From an uncultured Lachnospiraceae bacterium (GTDB lineage Bacteria > Bacillota > Clostridia > Lachnospirales > Lachnospiraceae): 64,000 nt of DNA. Location of the stretch: NCBI GenBank assembly GCA_947245585.1, contig CAMXPV010000013.1:1-64000 (forward strand), written 5' to 3'. A model generated the notes under the pieces. It did not search any database. It had not been told where the DNA came from and saw only the letters and a list, made by a program, of their open reading frames with translations. Shown in pieces: positions 10,302-19,612 of this stretch (positions are counted from its first letter, which is position 1; each line of letters opens with the position of its first letter). The translations under genes were made by a program, and so were the position numbers.

Positions 10302-11807
10302 ATGCTGTTTAATACACCGCAATACATATTATTTTTACCCTTTGTGGTTTTGATCTATTATTGCCTGCCTAAAAAAGTGCGTTATATCTGGCTGCTTGTT
10401 ACGAGTTATTATTTCTACATGCAGTGGAATCCATTGTATATTGTACTGCTGTTTTCCTGTACTTTATTGACCTATCTGTGCGGAAGAATGATGGAAACGT
10501 GTGAAGTACAGCGGAAGAAGACGGGCTGTTTTGTGGTCTGTCTTTTGCTGAATTTGGGCATTTTAGGGTTTTTTAAATATTGTTCGTTTGCTATTGCAAT
10601 CTTAAACCGTCTGCTGCTTCTGGTTCATTTCCATGAAATCCGTTGGGAGCCGGACATTTTGCTGCCGGTCGGAATCTCCTTTTATACATTACAGGCATTG
10701 GGCTATCTCATTGATGTCTATCGGGGAGATATCTATGCAGAGAAAAATTTTTTGAGATATGCGCTGTTTGTTTCTTTTTTTCCGCAGTTGGTGGCCGGAC
10801 CGATAGAGCGGTCTAAAAATTTGCTTGTCCAGTTATCCAGACCGCAGTCTTTTTCTTACGAGAATTTGCGAAAGGGCGCGCTGCTTGTATTGTACGGGTT
10901 ATTTTTAAAAATGGTGATTGCGGACCGGGTGGCCATTCTTGTCAACACTGTTTATCAGGACAGTGAGACCTATTCGGGGTTTTATATTGTAGTGGCCACG
11001 ATTTTTTTCTCCATACAGATTTATTGTGACTTTTATGGGTATTCCACCATTGCCAGAGGCTCGGCGCTGATCATGGGTATTCATTTGATGGAAAATTTTG
11101 ACGCGCCATACTTTTCGAGAAGCGTGAAAGAGTTTTGGCGCAGATGGCATATCTCTCTTTCCGGTTGGTTTCGGGATTATTTATATATTCCTCTTGGCGG
11201 AAACCGAAAGGGAAAACTGCGCAAAGAAGGAAATTTGCTGACGGTATTTGTGATCAGCGGTTTATGGCATGGCGCTTCATTTGCATTTATTTTATGGGGA
11301 ATTTTAAATGGGTTATATCAAGTAGTAGAAGACATATTGGAAGAAATTAAAATACGGATAAAAAAACATTTGAAAGGTGGGTTAAACGTTGTCGAATCAG
11401 ATGAAGCAAGGCCGGAAAAGCGATTCAGCAAAACGCTTTTTCACACAGCATTGACTTTTCTTTTGGTGTCCTTCGCATGGTTGTTTTTTCGGGCGGGGAG
11501 CATACATGAGGCACATGAAATATTACAGAATATGTTTGCTGAAAATAATTGGACTATTTTGTTTGACGGCTCTCTATATGAACTTGGTGTAGCGAGAAAT
11601 TATATGAATGTTCTGTCAGCATCCATTTTGCTTTTATTTGTGGTGGATTATTACAAATATAAGGAAAAGGATGCTGCAGATTTATTTTTGCGTCAAGGTT
11701 GGTGGTTCAGGATAAGCGGCATTATGTTACTGCTCTTTAGCATCTTGTTATATGGGTGCTATGGCGAATTATATGATGTACAGGAATTTATTTATTTTCA
11801 GTTTTAG
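10302..11807 (+). CDS. MBOAT-family O-acyltransferase
   Basis: The 501-aa polytopic membrane protein has the MBOAT signature: FWRRWHISLSGWFRDYLYI near residues 278-296, followed by IPLGGNRKGK, and the catalytic-His segment GLWHGASFAFILWG near 321. About ten hydrophobic helices are visible. In AlgI/DltB/PatA-type members it moves an acyl group across the membrane for transfer to a surface polymer, working with an SGNH partner, here the preceding gene 34 bases upstream. AAGGATG precedes the start. The substrate cannot be named. It ends only 6 bases from the convergent Prs-like gene. Confidence 0.93.
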   Translation: MLFNTPQYILFLPFVVLIYYCLPKKVRYIWLLVTSYYFYMQWNPLYIVLLFSCTLLTYLCGRMMETCEVQRKKTGCFVVCLLLNLGILGFFKYCSFAIAILNRLLLLVHFHEIRWEPDILLPVGISFYTLQALGYLIDVYRGDIYAEKNFLRYALFVSFFPQLVAGPIERSKNLLVQLSRPQSFSYENLRKGALLVLYGLFLKMVIADRVAILVNTVYQDSETYSGFYIVVATIFFSIQIYCDFYGYSTIARGSALIMGIHLMENFDAPYFSRSVKEFWRRWHISLSGWFRDYLYIPLGGNRKGKLRKEGNLLTVFVISGLWHGASFAFILWGILNGLYQVVEDILEEIKIRIKKHLKGGLNVVESDEARPEKRFSKTLFHTALTFLLVSFAWLFFRAGSIHEAHEILQNMFAENNWTILFDGSLYELGVARNYMNVLSASILLLFVVDYYKYKEKDAADLFLRQGWWFRISGIMLLLFSILLYGCYGELYDVQEFIYFQF

Positions 11808-11813
11808 TTGATA

Positions 11814-13001
11814 TCAGTCCAATTCCCCGGCCTGATACCTTGCAACGATCGACTGAATACGCTCCACAGGGTTAAGGAGATCGCTGATGGAAGCGTCGTG
11901 GTTCAGTGTGTCAATGATATAAGCGATGTATTTGCTCATGTCACAGTCGATATACCATTCGCGCTCCAACAGGGCAGGAGTCTGGTAAATCAGATTGGTG
12001 GTCAGCACCCGGTTGATCGTACCATCCTTATAAGCCTTGTCAAAACGATCCAGTCCGGCCGTAAAAAGACCGAAAGTGGAGAAGACAAAAATATTATGCG
12101 CCTTGCGTTCTTTTAAGGCAGAAGCAACTTCCAAAACGCTTTCGCCGGAGGAAATCATATCGTCAATGATGATCATGTCTTTCCCCTCCACATTGCTGCC
12201 CAGGAACTCGTGGGCAATAATGGGATTTCTGCCGTTTACGATCTGCGTGTAGTCCCGCCTTTTATAGAACATACCCATGTCGAGTCCGAGCACATTGGCG
12301 ATGTAGATCGCCCTGCTCATGCCGCCCTCGTCCGGGCTGATCACCATCATGTGATCGTTGTCTACCTGCAATCCCTTTACATGAGACAATAAACCTTTGA
12401 TAAACTGATAAGCGGGCTGTACCGTCTCAAAGCCGTGCAGTGGAATGGCGTTTTGCACGCGGGGATCATGGGCATCGAAGGTGATGATATTATCAACGCC
12501 CATATTTACCATCTCCTGAAGAGCCAGGGCACAATCTAAAGATTCCCTGGAGGAACGCTTATGCTGCCTGCTTTCGTAGAGGAAGGGCATAATCACAGTG
12601 ATCCGTCTCGCCTTACCGCCGACAGCCGCAATGATACGTTTTAAATCCTGATAGTGATCGTCGGGCGACATATGGTTCTCGCGGCCGCAGAGTGAGTAAG
12701 TAAGGCTGTAATTAGCCACATCGACCAGAATATAGAGATCGGTGCCGCGGACAGACTCTTTGATCACACCTTTGGCTTCGCCGGAACCGAAGCGGGGGAC
12801 AACGGCATCCAAAATATAAGAATCGCGCTGATACCCTGAAAAGGCAAGCGAGTCCTTGTGTTCGCTCTCCCTTTCCGTCCGCCATTTTACCAGATAATAG
12901 TCAACCTTTTCTCCCAGTTTCGTACAGCCCTTTAAAGGGATCATCCCCAGAGAGCCAACAGGTATGGTTTCCAGATTTCGTTTCTCTTCTCGTCTGTTCA
13001 T
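11814..13001 (-). CDS. Ribose-phosphate pyrophosphokinase-like enzyme (long form)
   Basis: Two phosphoribosyltransferase-type domains are visible. The C-terminal half has the PRPP loop DMIIIDDMISSGESVL near residues 275-290, and PDEGGMSRAIYIAN matches the ribose-phosphate binding region. An N-terminal PLYESRQHKR-like ATP segment (MPFLYESRQHKRSSRES) is present. Family members make PRPP from ribose 5-phosphate and ATP. At 395 aa it is about 80 residues longer than the usual ~315, with an extra N-terminus and tail. It overlaps the DnaI-like gene by ATGA, suggesting nucleotide supply and replication initiation share a transcript. It could be a second, divergent Prs. Confidence 0.83.
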   Translation of the reverse strand: MNRREEKRNLETIPVGSLGMIPLKGCTKLGEKVDYYLVKWRTERESEHKDSLAFSGYQRDSYILDAVVPRFGSGEAKGVIKESVRGTDLYILVDVANYSLTYSLCGRENHMSPDDHYQDLKRIIAAVGGKARRITVIMPFLYESRQHKRSSRESLDCALALQEMVNMGVDNIITFDAHDPRVQNAIPLHGFETVQPAYQFIKGLLSHVKGLQVDNDHMMVISPDEGGMSRAIYIANVLGLDMGMFYKRRDYTQIVNGRNPIIAHEFLGSNVEGKDMIIIDDMISSGESVLEVASALKERKAHNIFVFSTFGLFTAGLDRFDKAYKDGTINRVLTTNLIYQTPALLEREWYIDCDMSKYIAYIIDTLNHDASISDLLNPVERIQSIVARYQAGELD

Positions 13002-13975
13002 GAATTCTCTCTTTCTGCTCCTTGCAATTTGTACATGCGGATATCTTCACCGGCTAGTCTGCAAACATCAAAATTGCTTGTAATGCGGGAGAAGATGCGG
13101 TCAGAGTATCTGTCCCGTAACTGCGCCAACGTAAAATTTGTAGAAATGAGGGTGGATTTTTTCCCAAGGTGTCTTTCGTTTAAAAGGGAGAAGAGCTGTG
13201 AGGAAGTAAACTGGTTTGTCAGTTCCGTGCCCAGATCGTCTATGATCAGAAGATCACACCGATAGAGATCGGCATAGGCATTCTGCCGCTCGTCTCTGTT
13301 TTTGGTATAGAAGGCGGCATCAGAAAGCAGATCAAACAGACCCGTCGCCCCAAAATAAATTACGGAATAGCCTTGATCCATCAATTCTTTCGCTACACAG
13401 CAGGAAAGAAAAGATTTTCCCGTACCCACTGTACCATAAAAAAACAGATTATGGTAGTCTGAATTAAAATTTTTGATAAAATTCCGGGATGTTTTAACGG
13501 CGTTTTGAAAAAGGGCCAACGCCTCTCCGGTATAATATTCATAGGAGAGCAGACTGAAATTGTTTTGTTTCAGCAGGTCTTGAATACCTGACTGCTCATA
13601 GAGGAGAGAAATTTCCGCCTGCCTGAAACAGTGGCATTTCTCGCGATTACGATAACCGGTGTCCTGACAGTCGGGACAGGAGTAGACTGGGTCCAGATAG
13701 TCGGCGGGAAATCCTGCGCTAAGAAGAAGCTGTTTTTTCTGTTCCTTCAGACCGGCAAGGTCTTTCCGGAGCGTTTCAAGCGCATCGGTATCCCCGGATA
13801 AGAGCTTTTTCCCCTGCGCGACAGACAGTGAAGCGGTGGTATTCTCAAGCTCACGATAGTCCGGAATACGTTCATATACATCGGCGCGTCTTCGCTCTGC
13901 TTCCAGGCGGCTGATTCTTTGTTTTTCTTCATATTGCCGGAAAATCCGGTCGTATTGGATATTTGTCAGTGGCAC
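12998..13975 (-). CDS. DnaI/DnaC-type helicase loader ATPase
   Basis: This 325-aa AAA+ protein has Walker A GTVGTGKSF near residues 181-189, Walker B LLIIDDLGTE near 242-251 and a sensor-1 STNF. Ahead of the ATPase, CPDCQDTGYRNREKCHC (near 99-115) is a Cys cluster resembling the DnaI zinc-binding region. The N-terminal ~90 residues are charged and helical and would contact the replicative helicase. It lies 14 bases after the DnaD-like gene and overlaps the Prs-like gene, matching a DnaD-DnaI primosome pair. It probably loads DnaB/DnaC helicase in the cytoplasm. Confidence 0.9.
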   Translation of the reverse strand: MPLTNIQYDRIFRQYEEKQRISRLEAERRRADVYERIPDYRELENTTASLSVAQGKKLLSGDTDALETLRKDLAGLKEQKKQLLLSAGFPADYLDPVYSCPDCQDTGYRNREKCHCFRQAEISLLYEQSGIQDLLKQNNFSLLSYEYYTGEALALFQNAVKTSRNFIKNFNSDYHNLFFYGTVGTGKSFLSCCVAKELMDQGYSVIYFGATGLFDLLSDAAFYTKNRDERQNAYADLYRCDLLIIDDLGTELTNQFTSSQLFSLLNERHLGKKSTLISTNFTLAQLRDRYSDRIFSRITSNFDVCRLAGEDIRMYKLQGAERENS

Positions 13976-13989
13976 GGGTATCTCCTAAT

Positions 13990-15090
13990 TTAGTTGCTCA
14001 ACATTTTCTTTTCCAAGGATCTTTGAATCGCGTCAAAATCGTAATCATGCTGTGTAAATTGGTTAAATTTGTTGGTGGATGCCATCGTGCGGTTTGTCTT
14101 TGTGCGCTGATGGTTCTCGTCCAAAGATTTGATATCGCTTTTATGATGCACACCGGCTTTATGCCAATTTGTCAAAATGCTGTCCGCATATTCAAAACGG
14201 TGGCTGTCCGTGGCCAACACTGTGCGCTCACAGGCAGCGAGAATCACATCGCTCTCAAAGCCATAAAGCTTGCGCCAACGGTCAATATAAGCAACTTCCG
14301 TTTCGGTGGGCATGTTGGTTTTGCCAAGGGCGCGCATGATGGCATAGACGGTTTTGTCGTATTTACCGGAAAGGGCAGCTGCCTGTTTTGGCGTGGTGAT
14401 GCCCTGCTCGGCCCAACTGATGGCTACTTTTTCTATGTAGCGAAGGTCCCTTTTGCCGCGGTCAACGCAGTACTGAATCAAGTAGTCTGTCAGATCCTCA
14501 GAAAAACCGAGCTTGTCCATAATAAAAAGGATGGTCCGCATATCGCCTGTACTCAAAGGCTTTTTGAGATATTGCTCCGCCACGAAGAGAAGCCTTGCTG
14601 TGGACTCATCTGATTTGAATGCCTGCAGCTGCTGTGCGGTATAATTTGGCTTTTCCGGTACGGACGGGGCGACGGTTTCCGTCAAAATGGAAGATGGAGC
14701 TGCGGCCGGCCCATCAGGATAGACAGCCGGTACAAAAGATGGATAGGTGGTCATTCCGACGGAAGGCGCTCCCATAGTCATGTTGACAGAGGGCGTCGCA
14801 GAATCCATCAAATGAATGCCGGCAATATTTTTACGCTCGTCATAATCCAGAAGGAGAAGTCCGTTTTTTTCCCAGTATTTCAGGGCGCGTATCACATCTT
14901 TCTCCGTGTAATTAAATTTATCGGCGATTGCCCCGATACTGGTATCAAGTCTGGCGCTCATCATGCGGATCAGGTAAAGATAGATTTTTAACTGCGCATC
15001 ATTGGCCATCTGCATGTATTCGTCAATAAAACGATTGGAAATTACTGTTGAATCAGTATAGTTGTCCTGATAAATTGTCAAAACCCCCAT
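13990..15090 (-). CDS. DnaD-like primosome protein
   Basis: The N-terminal winged-helix region (YTEKDVIRALKYWEKNGLL, about residues 65-83) is of DnaD type. After a Pro/Ala/Ser-rich linker (about 110-155), two DnaB_2/DnaD C-terminal helical domains follow, with KPLSTGDMRTILFIMDKLGF and YKTVYAIMRALGK-like segments. Such proteins bridge DnaA-opened DNA and the helicase loader. I chose the ATG at 15090 because AGGGG lies 7 bases before it; the frame is open further upstream to 15156 but those starts lack a ribosome site. DnaA-box-like sites lie 140-256 bases upstream. Confidence 0.87.
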   Translation of the reverse strand: MGVLTIYQDNYTDSTVISNRFIDEYMQMANDAQLKIYLYLIRMMSARLDTSIGAIADKFNYTEKDVIRALKYWEKNGLLLLDYDERKNIAGIHLMDSATPSVNMTMGAPSVGMTTYPSFVPAVYPDGPAAAPSSILTETVAPSVPEKPNYTAQQLQAFKSDESTARLLFVAEQYLKKPLSTGDMRTILFIMDKLGFSEDLTDYLIQYCVDRGKRDLRYIEKVAISWAEQGITTPKQAAALSGKYDKTVYAIMRALGKTNMPTETEVAYIDRWRKLYGFESDVILAACERTVLATDSHRFEYADSILTNWHKAGVHHKSDIKSLDENHQRTKTNRTMASTNKFNQFTQHDYDFDAIQRSLEKKMLSN

Positions 15091-15146
15091 CATAACACCC
15101 CTGAAAGAAATAATCATAAAAAGCGAATCCGTTCGCCTGTTTTCTG

Positions 15147-15152
15147 AGTATA
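15147..15152 (-). promoter_or_regulatory. Extended -10 promoter of the DnaD/DnaI/Prs operon
   Basis: On the minus strand TGC directly precedes TATACT, an extended -10 element; the -35 region (TTTCTT) is poor. Transcription would start near 15140, giving a leader of about 50 nt. A small hairpin (GCGAA/TTCGC, 15123-15136) followed by TTTTT lies in that leader. Confidence 0.55.
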
Positions 15153-15230
15153 GCATTTGTCTCGGGGAAAAGAAATGGGCAAACTGTCAGAAACGAATAA
15201 GCGTATACAAATGTTGACGGGTTCTTTTCT

Positions 15231-15346
15231 TGTGGATATTGTGGACAGGATGAAAAGAGGCCGAAAAAGTGAATCAGGTATTCCACAAAATATCCACAGA
15301 AAATAATTCACAGCAGGGGGTTCTTTTCTGTGGATATTGTGAATAA
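15231..15346. promoter_or_regulatory. Cluster of DnaA-box-like sites between murC and the DnaD operon
   Basis: Compared with TTATCCACA (either strand), 8-of-9 matches lie at 15231-15239, 15290-15298, 15329-15337 and 15338-15346. Weaker 7-of-9 matches lie at 15240-15248, 15279-15287 and 15304-15312. The 15290 and 15329 copies sit in a perfect 14-bp inverted repeat (15290-15303 with 15324-15337). The 15219 and 15318 copies share a longer direct repeat starting GGGTTCTTTTCT. Confidence 0.6.
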
Positions 15347-16726
15347 TTATTTTTGTAACAGGTTTTCTCCGATTTTTACGACGTCACCTGCGCCCATAGT
15401 TATCAACAGATCATCCTTTGTGCAATTTTTTAAAAGAAAATTTTCGATTGCGTCAAAGGAGGGAAAGTAGTGACAGGAGTGTCCGAGGGAACGGATTTTT
15501 TCCTGTAGGGTTTGGGAACTGATCCCCAGCGTATCCTTCTCTCTGGCGGCATAGATATCTGCCAGGACAATCTCGTCCGCGAGGGAGAGGGCTTTCGCAA
15601 AATCTTCCAAAAAGGCTTTGGTTCTTGAATATGTGTGGGGTTGGAAGACACACCAGAGCCGTCTATGAGGGTACTGTGTCGCGGCGTTTAATGTGGCGCG
15701 GATCTCCGTCGGATGGTGAGCGTAGTCGTCGATGATGTTGACACCGTTTATCTGTCCTTTATACTCGAAACGTCTGTCGGTGCCGCCGAAAGCCAAGAGG
15801 CCTGCGGCTATGGTTTCGTCAGGTATGCCCAGAAGATCGGCGAGGGCAATGGCAGCAAGGGCATTCTGAATATTATGGTCTCCGTGCACATGAAGAGAAA
15901 AACTTCGGCTTTGGCCATCTTTCCGGGTTAAAAGGAAGGAAGGGAAGCCGGATTCGTCGTAAGTAATCTGCGAAGCGCCGTAATCGCAGTGGTCGGAAAA
16001 CCCATAGGTGATGACAGAGCAGGGAAGACCGTCTGTGATTTCTTCCGGACGGCTGATGTCCCCGTTTATGATCAGAGTGCCGTCGGCCGGTAAAAGTTCG
16101 GCAAAACGACGGAAGGAGTGCCGAATATCCGAAAGATCCTTAAAGAAATCGAGATGATCTTCTTCTATATTAAGAATAACGCCGATTTTCGGAAAAAAGT
16201 TTAAAAAGCTGTTGGTGTATTCGCAGGCCTCCGTGACAAAAATATCGGATGCCCCTACTCGGATGTTGCCGCCAATGGGCTTGTAGATACCGCCGATTGA
16301 CAGAGTGGGATCAGCGTCTGCGTTCAGAAGAATCTGGGAAATCATGGAGGTGGTTGTCGTTTTACCGTGAGTGCCGCTTATGGCGATGGGTGTTTTATAA
16401 TTTTTCATCATCTGGCCTAAAAGCTCAGCCCTCGTCAGGGTGGGAATGCCTAGCTTATTCGCGGCAAGAAGTTCCGGATTGTCGTTTTTAATGGCCGCGG
16501 TGTAAACCGCAAGGTCGATGTCGGCGGTGAGATTTTCTTCGCGTTGGCCATAGAAGACTGTGATACCCCTCTCTTCCAACATGCGGGTCAGATCGGAGGG
16601 GGCGCGGTCAGAGCCGGATATCCGGAATCCTTCCGTCAGAAGAATCTCAGCGAGACCGCTCATACTGATGCCGCCGATTCCGATGAAGTATATTTTGATT
16701 GGATTGTGAAAATCAATCTGGTACAT
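15347..16726 (-). CDS. murC: UDP-N-acetylmuramate--L-alanine ligase
   Basis: The 459-aa cytoplasmic Mur ligase adds L-Ala to UDP-MurNAc, the first step of the peptidoglycan stem peptide. Visible features are the N-terminal Rossmann loop GIGGISMSGLAE (about 13-24), the ATP loop ISGTHGKTTTTSMI near 113-126, the EACEYTNSFL Mur-ligase Glu segment near 172, and DDYAHHPTEI near 335, which is specific to MurC. I chose ATG 16726 because GGGAG lies 6 bases upstream; the open frame extends to 16786 without a ribosome site and across the promoter. It is monocistronic or leads into the DnaD region. Confidence 0.95.
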   Translation of the reverse strand: MYQIDFHNPIKIYFIGIGGISMSGLAEILLTEGFRISGSDRAPSDLTRMLEERGITVFYGQREENLTADIDLAVYTAAIKNDNPELLAANKLGIPTLTRAELLGQMMKNYKTPIAISGTHGKTTTTSMISQILLNADADPTLSIGGIYKPIGGNIRVGASDIFVTEACEYTNSFLNFFPKIGVILNIEEDHLDFFKDLSDIRHSFRRFAELLPADGTLIINGDISRPEEITDGLPCSVITYGFSDHCDYGASQITYDESGFPSFLLTRKDGQSRSFSLHVHGDHNIQNALAAIALADLLGIPDETIAAGLLAFGGTDRRFEYKGQINGVNIIDDYAHHPTEIRATLNAATQYPHRRLWCVFQPHTYSRTKAFLEDFAKALSLADEIVLADIYAAREKDTLGISSQTLQEKIRSLGHSCHYFPSFDAIENFLLKNCTKDDLLITMGAGDVVKIGENLLQK

Positions 16727-16757
16727 GGGTGTCTCCCTTATTACAGTTTTTACTAGT

Positions 16758-16786
16758 ATTATACTCATTTCCCGAAAAAAAACCAA
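16758..16786 (-). promoter_or_regulatory. Sigma-A promoter of murC
   Basis: On the minus strand: TTGGTT (16781-16786), a 17-base spacer and a perfect TATAAT (16758-16763). It predicts a leader of about 25 nt and supports the shorter murC start. Confidence 0.68.
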
Positions 16787-16917
16787 TATAAAGTTGCGAA
16801 TTGCAGAAAATCAGATTGGTATGTAAAAATTAACAAAGAGATTGAAAAAAAAATAAAAATATTGTATATTATTAATATATCGAAAGGACTAAAAGCTGAA
16901 AAATCCTGTAAAAAATA

Positions 16918-16946
16918 TTCAGTTTTTACACAACTTGTGGTATACT
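16918..16946 (+). promoter_or_regulatory. Promoter of glgC-glgD (extended -10)
   Basis: TTCAGT, a 17-base spacer and TATACT at 16941-16946, with TGG immediately before the -10 forming the extended element. The remaining 16787-16917 is AT-rich and shows no gene. Confidence 0.6.
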
Positions 16947-17009
16947 TTAATTACAGATATGTTTTGATGAATGAGGAAATAAATATATAAGAAAATAAGA
17001 GGTGATAAA

Positions 17010-18284
17010 ATGGTAAAGAAAGAGATGATTGCCATGCTTTTGGCAGGCGGTCAGGGAAGTCGGTTGGGTGTGCTTACATCAAAGGTGGCCAAGCCTGCGG
17101 TATCCTTTGGAAGTAAGTACAGGATCATAGACTTTCCGCTGAGTAATTGTATCAATTCCGGCGTCGATACGGTGGGTGTGCTGACACAGTACCAACCGCT
17201 TCGGCTAAATACACATATTGGCATCGGTATTCCATGGGATCTTGACAGGAATATTGGCGGCGTTACGGTTCTGCCTCCTTATGAAAAGAGTACGAACAGC
17301 GAATGGTATACCGGTACAGCGAATGCGATCTATCAGAATATCGCCTACATGGAGACCTATGACCCTGAATATGTGCTGATTCTTTCCGGGGATCACATCT
17401 ATAAGATGGATTATGAGGTGATGCTTGATTTCCATAAGCAGAACGGAGCTGAGGTGACCATCGCGGTTATGCCTGTACCCATGGAAGAGGCGAAGCGCTT
17501 TGGCATCATGATTACCGATGAGAACCGCAGGATCACGGATTTTGAGGAAAAACCGGCGAATCCCCGCAGCAATTTGGCATCTATGGGGATTTATATTTTC
17601 AACTGGAAGACGCTTAAGGAAGCGCTTTTGGCCAACTCAGAGCAGCCGGGATTGGATTTTGGCAAGCATTTGATTCCGTATTGTCATAAGAAGGGTGCAC
17701 CCCTCTATGCGTATGAGTTTAACGGGTACTGGAAGGATGTGGGAACGCTGCATTCTTTCTGGGAGGCAAATATGGAGCTGATCGATATTGTGCCCGAATT
17801 TAACCTCTATGAAGAATACTGGAAGATCTATACGAAAAGCGAGATTCTTCCGCCGCAGTATTTGTCTCCTGACAGCGTGGTAGAGAAGAGTATCATCGGA
17901 GAGGGCTGTGAAATCAGCGGACAGGTTTATAATTCTGTGATCGGCTGTGGCGTTACCATTGGGGCCGGTACGGTGGTACGGGATTCTATCATTATGAACC
18001 AGACGCAGATCGGAGAGAACTGCGAGCTCTATAAAGCGGTTGTCGCAGAAAACGTGGAGATTGAGGATAATGTCAAACTGGGTGTCGGTGAGGCCGTTCC
18101 CAACGAGACAGATCCCGGTATCTACGATCATGATCTCGTGACGGTAGGCGAGAGAAGCGTGATCCCCAAGGGAATTACGGTAGGGAAGAATTCTGTGGTC
18201 TTCGGTGTGACCACACCGGATGATTACACAGACGGAAGCCTTCCTAGCGGCAAAACTTTAATTAAGGCAGGTGATAAATTGTGA
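17010..18284 (+). CDS. glgC: Glucose-1-phosphate adenylyltransferase (ADP-glucose pyrophosphorylase)
   Basis: This enzyme makes ADP-glucose from glucose 1-phosphate and ATP, the committed step of glycogen synthesis. The 424-aa protein has the intact nucleotide loop [12 protein letters not shown] with the following KPAV (residues 12-30), the [12 protein letters not shown] segment near 101-112, [10 protein letters not shown] with the catalytic Asp near 128-137, and [16 protein letters not shown] near 182. A C-terminal left-handed beta-helix of hexapeptide repeats (about 290-400) is the oligomerisation and regulatory domain. It overlaps glgD by 4 bases (GTGA). Confidence 0.97.
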   Translation: MVKKEMIAMLLAGGQGSRLGVLTSKVAKPAVSFGSKYRIIDFPLSNCINSGVDTVGVLTQYQPLRLNTHIGIGIPWDLDRNIGGVTVLPPYEKSTNSEWYTGTANAIYQNIAYMETYDPEYVLILSGDHIYKMDYEVMLDFHKQNGAEVTIAVMPVPMEEAKRFGIMITDENRRITDFEEKPANPRSNLASMGIYIFNWKTLKEALLANSEQPGLDFGKHLIPYCHKKGAPLYAYEFNGYWKDVGTLHSFWEANMELIDIVPEFNLYEEYWKIYTKSEILPPQYLSPDSVVEKSIIGEGCEISGQVYNSVIGCGVTIGAGTVVRDSIIMNQTQIGENCELYKAVVAENVEIEDNVKLGVGEAVPNETDPGIYDHDLVTVGERSVIPKGITVGKNSVVFGVTTPDDYTDGSLPSGKTLIKAGDKL

Positions 18285-19399
18285 GAGCGATCGGAATTAT
18301 CTTAGCAGGTGGTAATAATCACAGGATTAAGCAGTTGACGCAGAAGCGGGCAGTCTGCGCGATGCCTATTGCGGGAAGTTACAGGGGTATTGATTTTGCG
18401 CTTAGCAATATGTCCAATTCCCACATTAATAAAGTGGCTGTACTGACCCAGTACAATGCGGGCAGTTTGAACGAACATTTGAGTTCCTCAAAGTGGTGGG
18501 ATTTTGGACGTAAGCAGGGGGGCCTGTTTGTACAGACGCCTGCGGTGACGGCGGAGAGCAATGCCTGGTATCGCGGCACGGCGGATGCGATTGCACAGAA
18601 TCTGTCTTTCTTAAAGAACAGCCATGAACCCTATGTGGTGATTGTGTCCGGCGACTGTGTCTATAAAATGGATTACAATAAAGTGTTGGAATACCATATA
18701 GAAAAGAAGGCCGATATTACAATTGTATGTAAGGATATGGAGCCTAATGTCAATGTGGAGCGTTTTGGTATTCTTAAGATGAACGAGGACAGCCGCATTG
18801 AAGAGTTTGAAGAGAAGCCGGTAGTTGCCAAATCCAACACGATATCCTGTGGTATTTATGTGGTTAGAAGGCGCCTGCTGATTGAGATGATCGAGAAGTG
18901 CAGCGAGGAGGACCGGTATGATTTTGTGAAAGATATCCTGATCCGCTATAAGAACCAGAAGAGGATTTATGGCTATAAGCTCAAGGAGTATTGGAGCAAC
19001 ATCGCTACGGTAGAAGACTATTTCAGGACAAACATGGATTTCCTGAAACCGGAAATCAGAAATTATTTCTTCAAACAGTATCCCGATGTCTATTCCAAAG
19101 TGGGTGATCTGCCCCCGGCAAAATATAATGTGGGCGCAAAGATCAAAAACAGCCTGATATCAAGCGGCTGTATTGTCAACGGTACGGTGGAAGATTCCGT
19201 GATCTTTAAAGAGACATACATCGGAAGCAACTGCTACATTAAAAATTCTATCATTCTGAATGATGTGTATATAGGAGATAATACGCACATAGAAAACTGT
19301 ATTGTGGAGAGCCGGGGCACGATTCGCGCCAACTCTTATCACAAGGGTGAAGATGGAATAGAGATTGTGGTAGAACATAACGACAGATATTCCCTTTGA
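18281..19399 (+). CDS. glgD: GlgD, companion subunit of ADP-glucose pyrophosphorylase
   Basis: The 372-aa paralogue of GlgC has the same layout: nucleotidyltransferase domain, then beta-helix from about residue 270. Its glycine loop is altered to [20 protein letters not shown], losing the GQGSRL pattern, while [10 protein letters not shown] keeps the Asp. In Firmicutes GlgD is described as a poorly active or regulatory partner that raises GlgC activity in a heterotetramer; the altered loop agrees. It starts at GTG 18281, translationally coupled to glgC. Its stop codon overlaps the -35 box of the spoVG promoter. Confidence 0.93.
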   Translation: MRAIGIILAGGNNHRIKQLTQKRAVCAMPIAGSYRGIDFALSNMSNSHINKVAVLTQYNAGSLNEHLSSSKWWDFGRKQGGLFVQTPAVTAESNAWYRGTADAIAQNLSFLKNSHEPYVVIVSGDCVYKMDYNKVLEYHIEKKADITIVCKDMEPNVNVERFGILKMNEDSRIEEFEEKPVVAKSNTISCGIYVVRRRLLIEMIEKCSEEDRYDFVKDILIRYKNQKRIYGYKLKEYWSNIATVEDYFRTNMDFLKPEIRNYFFKQYPDVYSKVGDLPPAKYNVGAKIKNSLISSGCIVNGTVEDSVIFKETYIGSNCYIKNSIILNDVYIGDNTHIENCIVESRGTIRANSYHKGEDGIEIVVEHNDRYSL

Positions 19400-19424
19400 C
19401 CAAATGGTAAGTTTGTGTTATGAT
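19396..19424 (+). promoter_or_regulatory. Sigma-A promoter of spoVG
   Basis: TTGACC (19396-19401, overlapping the glgD stop), a 17-base spacer and TATGAT (19419-19424). Transcription from about 19431 would give a leader of about 180 nt. Confidence 0.68.
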
Positions 19425-19430
19425 ATGCGA

Positions 19431-19612
19431 GATATGTATTAGGGGGAGACGAGGGGTGATTGCCAAGAAGATTTAAGTTGTCTGTATTAGGGGGCATAAT
19501 TAACTAAATGTTTATTACAAGCTACGTGGCTTGATGGGTATGACTTGTGTAGAAAGCTTGTGAAACCCGGTAGAATCCATACCGGTATCATATGATAAGG
19601 AGGCTGAGCTTC
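19431..19612 (+). promoter_or_regulatory. Long spoVG leader with repeats and a hairpin
   Basis: No gene is seen. GTATTAGGGGG occurs twice (19436-19446 and 19484-19494), 48 bases apart. CAAGC/GCTTG forms a small stem near 19518-19533. CCGGTA/TACCGG (19567-19585) forms a 6-bp stem with a 7-base loop about 10 bases before the AAGGAGG site, where it could influence translation. Confidence 0.4.
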
